From Faecalibacterium taiwanense (GTDB lineage Bacteria > Bacillota > Clostridia > Oscillospirales > Ruminococcaceae), in NCBI RefSeq assembly GCF_036632915.2, contig NZ_CP155552.1:1302001-1366000 (forward strand): a stretch of 64,000 bases of DNA, in the 5' to 3' direction. Positions 33,200 to 40,337 of this stretch are shown piece after piece. Positions within the stretch are counted from its first letter, which is position 1; every line of letters starts with the position of its first letter. The position numbers were made by a program, and so were the translations under genes. The notes under the pieces were generated by a model that saw only the letters and a list, made by a program, of their open reading frames with translations, was not told where the DNA came from and did not search any database.

Positions 33200-34378
33200 A
33201 TGGAAAAGCGTGTTTTTCTGATCGTCCTCGACAGCTTTGGAATCGGTGCAGAGCCGGATGCCGCCGCCTTTGGCGATGAGGGCACCAACACCCTGGGTGC
33301 CATTGCAAAACACCCCAACTTCAACTGCCCCAACCTGCAAAAGATGGGCATGTTCAACATTGATGGCGTGACCGCAGGCGAAAAGACCGCAGCGCCCATC
33401 TGCTCCTTTGCCCGCCTGCAGGAGCAGAGCATGGGCAAGGATACCACCATTGGTCACTGGGAGATCGCCGGTGTGGTAAGCCCCAAGCCGCTGCCCACCT
33501 TCCCGAACGGCTTCCCGGATGAGCTGATCCACGAGTTTGAGGAAAAGACCGGCCACAAGGTGCTGTGCAACAAGCCTTACTCCGGCACGCAGGTGCTGAA
33601 GGATTACGGCGAGCAGGCCATGAAAGAAAACGCCCTTATCGTCTACACCAGTGCCGACAGCGTATTTCAGGTGGCCGCCAACGAAGAGCTGGTGCCGGTG
33701 CATGAGCTGTACCGCTACTGCGAGATCGCCCGCGAGATGCTCAAGGGTGAGTACGGCGTGGGCCGCGTGATCGCACGCCCCTTCCTGGGCCACACTGCGG
33801 ATACCTTCTACCGCACCACCAACCGCCACGACCTGAGCCTCAAGCCGCCCCGCGCTACCATGCTGGATCTGCTGAAAGATGCTGGCAGGGATGTGATCGC
33901 TGTTGGTAAGATCTTTGACATCTTCGACGGTGAGGGTGTGACCGAGAAAATCAAAACCACTGGCAATACCAACGGCATCGCCTTTACCAAGGCCCTGCAG
34001 ACCCGCGACTTTGAGGGCCTTGCCTTTGTAAATCTGGTGGACTTCGATATGCTCTACGGACACCGCCGCGATGTAGCAGGCTATGCCGCCGCTGCCACCG
34101 AGTTTGACAAGTTCGTGGCCGACTTCATCCCCGGAATGCGGGAGGGCGATCTCCTCATGGTCACCGCCGACCATGGCTGCGACCCGTCCTATACCAAGAC
34201 CACCGACCACACCCGCGAGTATGTGCCGTACCTGATCTGCGGCAAGGGCGTGAAGCCTGGCGTTGACCTTGGCACCCGTCTGTGCTTTGGCACCATCGCC
34301 CAGACCATCTGCGAGTATCTTGATGTGGATGCTTCCTCTCTGGACGGCAAGAGCGTCTGGAACGAGATCAAGGCATAA
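33200..34378 (+). CDS. deoB: Phosphopentomutase
   Basis: A 392-residue manganese enzyme of the alkaline phosphatase superfamily that converts (deoxy)ribose-1-phosphate to the 5-phosphate, linking nucleoside phosphorolysis with central carbon metabolism. Metal-site motifs: LIVLDSFGIGAEPDA near the N-terminus, KDTTIGHWE, and near the C-terminus TADHGCDPSYTKTTDHTREYVP. Length is as expected. It is a single-gene unit here, away from its partners deoD and pdp at 42-50 kb. Confidence 0.96.
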   Translation: MEKRVFLIVLDSFGIGAEPDAAAFGDEGTNTLGAIAKHPNFNCPNLQKMGMFNIDGVTAGEKTAAPICSFARLQEQSMGKDTTIGHWEIAGVVSPKPLPTFPNGFPDELIHEFEEKTGHKVLCNKPYSGTQVLKDYGEQAMKENALIVYTSADSVFQVAANEELVPVHELYRYCEIAREMLKGEYGVGRVIARPFLGHTADTFYRTTNRHDLSLKPPRATMLDLLKDAGRDVIAVGKIFDIFDGEGVTEKIKTTGNTNGIAFTKALQTRDFEGLAFVNLVDFDMLYGHRRDVAGYAAAATEFDKFVADFIPGMREGDLLMVTADHGCDPSYTKTTDHTREYVPYLICGKGVKPGVDLGTRLCFGTIAQTICEYLDVDASSLDGKSVWNEIKA

Positions 34379-34395
34379 TTATTTTGAATGAGAAA

Positions 34396-34432
34396 GCCGC
34401 CTGCATTGGTTCAAGATGCAGGCGGCATTTTT
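34396..34432 (+). terminator. Rho-independent terminator after deoB
   Basis: GCCGCCTGCAT, a 9-base loop, ATGCAGGCGGC, then ATTTTT. Confidence 0.9.
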
Positions 34433-34462
34433 ATGCAGTTTATCGGCACGGACTTTCTGGTG

Positions 34463-34504
34463 AAAAAGCAAAACAGGAAATGACCGCAGTCGTTTCCTGT
34501 TTTG
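34463..34504 (-). terminator. Terminator after the LCP gene (UGCG loop)
   Basis: On the minus strand CAAAACAGGAAACGAC, loop TGCG, GTCATTTCCTGTTTTG, then CTTTTT: a 16-bp stem with one G-T pair. It is the terminator half of copy C of the 3'-UTR element. Confidence 0.85.
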
Positions 34505-34564
34505 CAAATAAAATAATATTTCCGCGATAGAGTCCGGAGCTTGCGCGGAGGACATTTCAAATCG
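34505..34564 (-). repeat. Conserved 3'-UTR RNA element, copy C (after the LCP gene)
   Basis: Sense orientation, starting at the LCP stop: CGATTTGAAATG, then interleaved helices GTCC with GGAC and TCCGCG with CGCGGA, then AAATATTATTTTAT leading to the terminator. Relative to copies A and B both arms of each helix have changed while pairing is kept. Confidence 0.7.
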
Positions 34565-36268
34565 TCAGGCCGCGTCGTTCTGCTGCGAAGCAGCATCCTG
34601 AATGGCACCCCAGATGGAGGAAGCCGCATTGTAGATGGACGATGCAGCCTGTTCCACCTCTTCCTGCGTGGGCAGGGAGATAGACGGGGCTTCGGCAGGT
34701 GTGTCCCCGCCGGTCTCGCCCTCGGCGGGAGCTTCCGGCTCCGGCGTCTGGGTGTCGGCAGGCTGCTCTGCAGGCTGGTCAGCCGGGACGGTCTCTTCCG
34801 GCAGGCTGTCGGCGGGCACTTCTTCGGGAACGCTCTCCGCAGGCACCTCCGAAACGGCAGCGTTCGGGTCGGTGGTGGGGGTGAACACATCGGTCTTTTC
34901 CGGCTTCTGGGTGGTGTCGGCAACGGTGCCCTCACCGCCCAGCACGGACGCGATCATTTCCCTGGCCTTGCTCACAGAAGCATCGTCCGGTTTCATGACG
35001 TAGAGCTTCTGTCCCTTGGCAGAGTAGCACTTGGTGCTGCTGGAGCTTGTGCCGGTGACGGTATAGCTTTCAATATCCCACTCGGCAAAGTCGCTCAGTT
35101 GCATCCGTACCAGCGCACTGATCTGATCCTGTGAAAAGCTGGTCACAAAGCAGTCGGAGGCGGCATCCATGATCTTGGAAAAGCCCATCAGCAGGGCAGG
35201 GGACTTGATCTTGTTCAGCATGGCATCGATCACCTTCATCTGGTTGATGCCGCGCTGGATATCGCCGGACGCAAAGGCGTGGCGTTCGCGGGCAAAGGCC
35301 AGTGCGGACTTACCGTCCAGATGGTTCCAGCCCTCCACAAAGGTGGTGGGGTCATAGTAGCCGGGGCTGCCCACAGAAGTGAACGCCTGATCGGAGTAGA
35401 CATCCACGCCGCCCAGCGCATCGATGATGCTGATGAAGCCCGCAAAGTTGATGCGGATGTAATGGTCCACATTGACACCGTACAGATTGCCCAGTGTGGC
35501 CATGCTGGTTTCCACGCCGTACAGACCGGCGTGAGTCAGCTTATCCTTGCTGTCAGTGCCGGCAAGGTCTACGTAGTAGTCGCGCGGGGTGTTGATCAGG
35601 GCCACCCTCTTGGTGACAGGGTTCACGGCAGCAAGGATATTCACGTCGCTGCGGGCATTTTCGGTCAACTCGCCGCGGGTGTCCACGCCGCTGAGGTAGA
35701 TCACAAACGGCTCCTTGGTGATCTTGTTGGCCTCGGCACCGGTGAGCAGGCCAGAGGTCATGCTGCCCAAGGCAGAAAGGCCCTGCTGGGCCCAGAAGCA
35801 GCCCAGTGCCATGGCAGCGCACAGGAACACCGAAAATACCCGGGCCACCTTGCCGGGAACATTGTACTCCTGACAGCGCTTTACCAGCAGCCACAAAAGC
35901 GCCAGCAGCGCGGCCAGAATGACCAGATACAGCACCGGCAGCATCTGGGTGCGCCACAGCTGCACCAGTGCCAGAATGCTTAAAATACCTTGTAAGATCA
36001 GCAAAATTTTCCCCCACTTGGAAGGTACTGCCACGGCTCCATCCACGGGCGGATGGGCCTTGGGCGGTACGGGTGTGTTGTGGCCGCTGCGCGGCGGCTT
36101 CTGGGGAGGCTGGGCCGGAGGCGGTGTGCTGGGCTGTTCCGGCGGCAGCTCGGAAAAAAACGCCGAGCTGTCTACCTCGATGGGCGCAGTATCCTCAGAG
36201 CCTTCCTTGCGGCTGATGTGCCGCAGAGAACGGTAATCTTCGTGGGAACGATCGTTTTCATCCATCAT
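34565..36268 (-). CDS. LytR-CpsA-Psr (LCP) family glycopolymer transferase
   Basis: A 567-residue membrane protein of the LCP family, which attaches polyprenyl-linked teichoic acids or capsular glycans to peptidoglycan. A Pro-rich cytoplasmic N-terminus (about 40-80) is followed by three hydrophobic helices between about 85 and 165, then the extracellular LCP domain (about 190-370) with NARSDVNILAAVNP, LINTPRDYYVDL and ARERHAFASGDIQRGINQM, carrying the Arg/Asp residues that bind the lipid pyrophosphate. Residues about 460-567 are a Pro/Glu/Ala/Thr tail. The ATG has AGGAG 9 bases upstream. It is the last gene after nadE and the NusG-II protein. Confidence 0.92.
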   Translation of the reverse strand: MMDENDRSHEDYRSLRHISRKEGSEDTAPIEVDSSAFFSELPPEQPSTPPPAQPPQKPPRSGHNTPVPPKAHPPVDGAVAVPSKWGKILLILQGILSILALVQLWRTQMLPVLYLVILAALLALLWLLVKRCQEYNVPGKVARVFSVFLCAAMALGCFWAQQGLSALGSMTSGLLTGAEANKITKEPFVIYLSGVDTRGELTENARSDVNILAAVNPVTKRVALINTPRDYYVDLAGTDSKDKLTHAGLYGVETSMATLGNLYGVNVDHYIRINFAGFISIIDALGGVDVYSDQAFTSVGSPGYYDPTTFVEGWNHLDGKSALAFARERHAFASGDIQRGINQMKVIDAMLNKIKSPALLMGFSKIMDAASDCFVTSFSQDQISALVRMQLSDFAEWDIESYTVTGTSSSSTKCYSAKGQKLYVMKPDDASVSKAREMIASVLGGEGTVADTTQKPEKTDVFTPTTDPNAAVSEVPAESVPEEVPADSLPEETVPADQPAEQPADTQTPEPEAPAEGETGGDTPAEAPSISLPTQEEVEQAASSIYNAASSIWGAIQDAASQQNDAA

Positions 36269-36287
36269 TCAAAACCACTCCTTTTTG

Positions 36288-36641
36288 TCAGGAAACAGGT
36301 ACAATGGTCAGCACTGCACGGGCCGGAAGGCAGGTGGCGGTCTGATCTTCGTTGGAAAGCCAGCCAAAGCCTTCACAGATGTGATCCGGGCAGGGCGAAT
36401 CCACGAACCGGGCTGCACCGTCCTTGATCTGAATGTGGACGGTATAGTAACCGGTGTCCACATCATAGGTCTCATCCACGTCCAGCGGCAGGTTCATGGT
36501 GGTGTTGTTGTCGCCGTAGATCAGCTCGGCCCGCAGCCCGGAGCCGGAAGCGTGCACGCGGCGCACCACCAGCAGCACAGCGGCAATGGCCAGAATGACC
36601 ACGGCAAAGAGAAGATTGGTAAGCAGCTTTTTGTTTTTCAT
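36288..36641 (-). CDS. NusG domain II-containing membrane protein
   Basis: A 117-residue protein with a basic start (MKNKKLL), one membrane helix (about 8-26) and an extracytoplasmic NusG-II-type beta domain ending in PCPDHICEGFGWLSNEDQ and CLPARAVLTIV, the conserved Cys-containing signature of this family. Such proteins are common in Clostridia, often beside genes for electron transport or thiamine lipoproteins; function is not established. It starts 3 bases after the nadE stop, so the two are translationally close, and LCP follows after 19 bases. Confidence 0.85.
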   Translation of the reverse strand: MKNKKLLTNLLFAVVILAIAAVLLVVRRVHASGSGLRAELIYGDNNTTMNLPLDVDETYDVDTGYYTVHIQIKDGAARFVDSPCPDHICEGFGWLSNEDQTATCLPARAVLTIVPVS

Positions 36642-36644
36642 GCG

Positions 36645-38570
36645 TTAATCCTTGATCTGTAATTGTTCCAGCTCGGCCAGCCACAGTGCGGCACAGGCAT
36701 CGCTGGGCATCCGCCAGTCGCCGCGGGGCGAAAGGGTCACGCTGCCCACCTTGGGGCCGTCGGGCAGGCAGCTGCGCTTGAACTGTTGGGCAAAGAACCG
36801 CCAGTAGAAGTTGCGCAGCCACTTGTACAGCACGCTGTCTGGGTACTCCGGCCGGCCTGCGAATGCAGCCTTTGCCAGCCGGAAGATCTTGGCCGGGCCA
36901 AAGCCGAAGCGCAGCACCTGATACAGGTAGAAATCGTGCAGCTCGTAGGGTCCCACAAGGTCCTCGGTCTTCTGCGCGATCTCGCCGTCCTTGGCAGGCA
37001 GCAGCTCCGGGGAGACGGGCGTATCCAGAATATCCAGCAGTACCGTGCGCAGAGCATCGGTGGCGGCAATGTCGGCTTCGTAGCGCACAAGGTGGCGCAC
37101 CAGCGTTTTGGGCACACCGGCGTTCACACCGTACATGCTCATGTGGTCGCCGTTGTAGGTGGCCCAGCCCAGCGCCAGCTCCGAAAGGTCGCCGGTGCCC
37201 ACTACAAGGCCTCCGGTGCGGTTGGCGGTATCCATCAGCTCCAACGTGCGCACGCGGGCCTGTCCGTTTTCAAAGGTGACATCCAGCACGCTCTCGTCCT
37301 GACCGATGTCCGCAAAATGGCTGTGCACGGTGTTGGCGATATCGATCTCTTTAAAGGAGACCTGCAGCTCATCGCACAGGATCTCTGCGTTGCTGCGGGT
37401 GCGCTTCGTGGTGCCAAAGCAGGGCATGGTCACAGCCAGCACATCCCGGGCGGGGCGGCCCAGCTGCTTCATGGCACGCACGGCCACCAGCAGCGCAAGA
37501 CAGCTGTCCAAGCCGCCGGAAATGCCGATGACCGCCGTTTTGGCGTGGGCATGATCCAGCCGTTTGGCAAGGCCGTCCGCCTGCATCTTCAAAATAAGCT
37601 CACAGCGCTCGGCGCGGCGCTTGGGGTCGCCGGGCACAAAGGGCGCGGGGTCGATCCAGCGGGTCAGCGTGGTCTCTGCCGGTTCCAGATCGAACTCCAC
37701 GGTCTGGTAGCCCTCGCCGCTCAGCTCAAAACTGGTGTTGCGGGCACGCTCGGCTTCCATGCGCTGGCAGTCAATCTCGGTCTCGGCACAGCCGCCATCA
37801 AAGGGAGCGTTCTCCGCCAGAATAGTGCCGTTCTCGGCGATCAGGTCGTGGCCGGCGAACACCATGTCCTGCGTGCTCTCACCGTGCCCGGCGGAAGCAT
37901 ACAGGTAGCCGCACAGCAGGCGGGCAGACTGGTTGGACACCAGCGCCCGGCGGTACTCGGCCTTGCCGACGGTCTCATCGCTGGCGGAAAGATTTGCGAT
38001 CACGGTCGCACCGGCCAGCGCGTGGAAGGTGGAGGGCGGCAGGGCGCTCCACAGATCCTCGCAGATCTCCACACCCAGCACAAAGCTGGGCATCTGGCGG
38101 CAGCGGAACAGCAGGGAGGTGCCAAAGGGCACCTGCTGACCACACACCTCCACCAGCTCCACCTCGGTGCTGCCCGGGGTGAACTGGCGCTTTTCGTAGA
38201 ACTCGCCGTAGTTGGGCAGATAGGTCTTGGGCACAAGACCCAGAATGCGGCCATGGCATAGCACGGCGGCGCAGTTGTACAGCTTGCCGTGCACCAGCAG
38301 CGGCAGGCCCACCAGCGTGACAACGTCCAGTGCTTTTGTTTCATCAAGCAGGGTGCTCAGGGCATCCAGTGCACCGGTCTGCAGCGTGCGCTGCAGAAAC
38401 AGGTCGCCGCAGGTATAGCCGGTCAGGCAGAACTCGGGGAACACGGCCAGCTTTACGCCGCGGGCTGCAGCTTTGTGCAAAGCATCCGTGATCTGCCGGA
38501 CATTATAGGCGCAGTCGGCCACCCGCAGTGCGGGAGAAAGGGCGGCTGCTTTCAAAAAACCATCTTTCAT
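36645..38570 (-). CDS. nadE: Glutamine-dependent NAD+ synthetase
   Basis: A 641-residue two-domain enzyme making NAD from nicotinic acid adenine dinucleotide, ATP and glutamine. The N-terminal nitrilase-type glutaminase (1-270) has the triad Glu46 (FPEFCLTGYTCGDLF), Lys115 (VPKTYLPNYGEFY) and Cys170 (GVEICEDLW). The C-terminal synthetase has the PP-loop ISGGLDSCLALL near 347 and GTGDLSELALGW. It is the first gene of a minus-strand unit nadE-NusGII-LCP. The initiating ATG at 38570 has GGAGG close upstream. Confidence 0.96.
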   Translation of the reverse strand: MKDGFLKAAALSPALRVADCAYNVRQITDALHKAAARGVKLAVFPEFCLTGYTCGDLFLQRTLQTGALDALSTLLDETKALDVVTLVGLPLLVHGKLYNCAAVLCHGRILGLVPKTYLPNYGEFYEKRQFTPGSTEVELVEVCGQQVPFGTSLLFRCRQMPSFVLGVEICEDLWSALPPSTFHALAGATVIANLSASDETVGKAEYRRALVSNQSARLLCGYLYASAGHGESTQDMVFAGHDLIAENGTILAENAPFDGGCAETEIDCQRMEAERARNTSFELSGEGYQTVEFDLEPAETTLTRWIDPAPFVPGDPKRRAERCELILKMQADGLAKRLDHAHAKTAVIGISGGLDSCLALLVAVRAMKQLGRPARDVLAVTMPCFGTTKRTRSNAEILCDELQVSFKEIDIANTVHSHFADIGQDESVLDVTFENGQARVRTLELMDTANRTGGLVVGTGDLSELALGWATYNGDHMSMYGVNAGVPKTLVRHLVRYEADIAATDALRTVLLDILDTPVSPELLPAKDGEIAQKTEDLVGPYELHDFYLYQVLRFGFGPAKIFRLAKAAFAGRPEYPDSVLYKWLRNFYWRFFAQQFKRSCLPDGPKVGSVTLSPRGDWRMPSDACAALWLAELEQLQIKD

Positions 38571-38626
38571 CGGAGGATTTCACATCCTGTCTTTCTTAGT
38601 TGACTGCAATTTCCTGCAGTGCACAT

Positions 38627-38655
38627 AGTATACCACAAACAGACCCAAACGGGAA
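38627..38655 (-). promoter_or_regulatory. Candidate promoter of nadE
   Basis: TATACT on the minus strand (plus 38627-38632) with only a poor -35. The leader holds a small palindrome, ACTGCA-ATTTCC-TGCAGT read on the plus strand. The remaining bases up to 38732 show no gene. Confidence 0.45.
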
Positions 38656-38732
38656 GTAAAAGAACAATGACAAAAACAAAACAGCCGCGCTCTCTCCATC
38701 TCGCACTGCCCGACGGAGAAAGCGGGCAAGAC

Positions 38733-38768
38733 AAAAAATAAAAAATCCCACACAAAAATGTGCGGGAA
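38733..38768 (-). terminator. Rho-independent terminator of rnpB
   Basis: On the minus strand TCCCGCACA, a 5-base T-rich loop, TGTGTGGGA, then TTTTTTATTTTTT, 17 bases past the RNase P RNA. Confidence 0.9.
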
Positions 38769-38785
38769 TCAAAGACTGAAAAAAT

Positions 38786-39135
38786 GGAAAACGAGATAGA
38801 CCGTAAGCCGGGTTCTGTATTAAACGACGATCTGTCTAGACCTGCCATTGCTGACAGGTTCGTGCCGCCTTCGGGACACGCGAGCAGCGCTGTACGTCCC
38901 ATATAGGCGTTGCTTCCGGTAGGGTTTACAAAGCCGCATGGTCACCCATGCGCTGGTGAGCTCTTACCTCGCCGTTTCATCCTTACCGCATTGCTGCGGC
39001 GGTTTGTTTTCTGTTGCACTTTCCCTAAGGTCACCCTCGGCTGCCGTTAGCAGTTACCGTGCTCTGTGAGGCCCGGACTTTCCTCAGAGCGGTCAAAGCC
39101 GCCCCGCCGCCGTATGTTCCACTCGTTTTCCGCTC
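38786..39135 (-). ncRNA. rnpB: RNase P RNA, class A
   Basis: About 350 nt. The catalytic RNA of RNase P, which removes 5' leaders from tRNA precursors. On the minus strand the conserved CR I region GAGGAAAGTCCGGGC lies near 39083, GGTAAGAGCTCACC marks the P11-P12 region, GGTGACCATGCGG follows, and the 3' universal segment ACAGAACCCGGCTTA is near 38812. The 5' end GGAAAACGAG pairs with the 3' end CTCGTTTTCC to close helix P1. Ends are set by P1 and are accurate to a few bases. It has a promoter at 39139-39167 and its own terminator. Confidence 0.97.
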
Positions 39136-39138
39136 CTC

Positions 39139-39167
39139 ATGATACCATAAAAAAGCAGGATTTGCAA
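39139..39167 (-). promoter_or_regulatory. Sigma-A promoter of rnpB
   Basis: On the minus strand TTGCAA, 17 bases, TATCAT; start near 39133 agrees with the RNA 5' end. Its -35 hexamer is the same six bases used by the opposing promoter. Confidence 0.85.
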
Positions 39168-39190
39168 GTAGAAGCCTTTTTTGATATAAT
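39162..39190 (+). promoter_or_regulatory. Sigma-A promoter of the RluA-type gene
   Basis: TTGCAA, 17 bases, TATAAT. The palindromic -35 at 39162-39167 also serves the rnpB promoter on the other strand. Confidence 0.8.
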
Positions 39191-39236
39191 ATCTTATATA
39201 TTTTTATGTTTTTTTGCGCAGGAGGTGGGGGTGCAT

Positions 39237-40163
39237 ATGCGGCTGTTTTTTACGGTGCCCGATACGCCGCAGACCCAAAACGGAGTGCTTCTGCGCAATT
39301 TTCTGCGCCAGTGTGCCGTTTCTACCGACCTTGCCCGTGCAGTCAAGTTCCGGGGCAGCGGCTTTTTTGCGGATGGAGAGCCTGTCCTTGCCAACCGCAG
39401 GGTGTACCCGGGGCAGACGGTCAGCTTTGAGCTGCCGCCGGAAGGGGAAGGCGTGGCCCCGCAGCCGGAGATCCCGGTAAACGTGGTCTATGAGGATGCC
39501 TTTGCAGTGGTGCTGGAAAAGCCGCCGCATCTGGCCGTGCACCCTACCCTGAACTACCCCTACGATACCCTTGCCAACGGGTATGCGGCATGGGCTGCGC
39601 AGCAGGGCATCAGCCCGGTGTTCCGCCCGGTGAACCGTATCGATAAGGACACCAGCGGCCTTGTTCTGGCTGCAAAGCACGCCTACGCTGCGCCGCTGCT
39701 GGCCCGGAATGTGGAAAAACTCTACTATGCCGTTGTGGAGGGAGAGCTGCCGCTGGGTCCGGGCGTGATCGACGCGCCCATTGGCCGCCAGACGGAGAGC
39801 ATCATTGGCCGCTGCGTGACCCCGGACGGCAAGCCCAGCCGTACCGAGTATACCATATTAAAAGCAGAAAACGGCCTGAGCCTTGCAGCCTGTGTGCCGG
39901 TAACGGGCCGCACCCATCAGATCCGGGTGCATTTTGCGTCCATCGGCCACCCGCTGGCTGGGGATGACCTTTACGGCGGGAGCCGGGAGCGCATTGGGCG
40001 GCAGGCGCTGCACTGTGTAAGGCAGAGCTTCCGGGTGCCGGTGTACACCCCGGTTGAGGGTGGAATCCGGGTGGAATGCCCGGCAAATGGAAATAACTGG
40101 AAGACTGCTGCGGCGGAAAGCCCGCTGCCGCAGGATATGAAACAGCTTTTTGGTGAAAAGTAA
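39237..40163 (+). CDS. RluA family pseudouridine synthase
   Basis: A 308-residue pseudouridine synthase of the RluA/RluD group, acting on rRNA or tRNA uridines. The catalytic aspartate is Asp136 in NRIDKDTSGLVL. KPPHLAVHP, the VEKLYYAVVEG strand and the GRTHQIRVHFASIGHPLAGDDLYG block are family-typical. Residues 1-70 form an S4-like or short N-terminal region (FFADGEPVLANRRVYPGQTV). I chose ATG at 39237 with AGGAGGTG 9 bases upstream; the open frame extends upstream into rnpB but without similarity. The target site cannot be predicted. Confidence 0.9.
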   Translation: MRLFFTVPDTPQTQNGVLLRNFLRQCAVSTDLARAVKFRGSGFFADGEPVLANRRVYPGQTVSFELPPEGEGVAPQPEIPVNVVYEDAFAVVLEKPPHLAVHPTLNYPYDTLANGYAAWAAQQGISPVFRPVNRIDKDTSGLVLAAKHAYAAPLLARNVEKLYYAVVEGELPLGPGVIDAPIGRQTESIIGRCVTPDGKPSRTEYTILKAENGLSLAACVPVTGRTHQIRVHFASIGHPLAGDDLYGGSRERIGRQALHCVRQSFRVPVYTPVEGGIRVECPANGNNWKTAAAESPLPQDMKQLFGEK

Positions 40164-40195
40164 GTGAAAGAACCGCCCAAATTTTGTGACAATGC

Positions 40196-40223
40196 TTGTT
40201 TCAAAGACGGCAGGGTGTATAAT
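40196..40223 (+). promoter_or_regulatory. Promoter of the M23 peptidase gene
   Basis: TTGTTT, 16 bases, TATAAT, followed by a 110-base leader to the TTG start. Confidence 0.65.
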
Positions 40224-40337
40224 AAAATAAGAATGTTGTGTGCATGAGCCTGCTGGAAAGGGCATGTGCGCCCAAGACCGCCGCCGTCTTATCCCGGCAC
40301 CGTGTGTGCATTGGCGGCAAGGAAGGAGAAAAACCTT

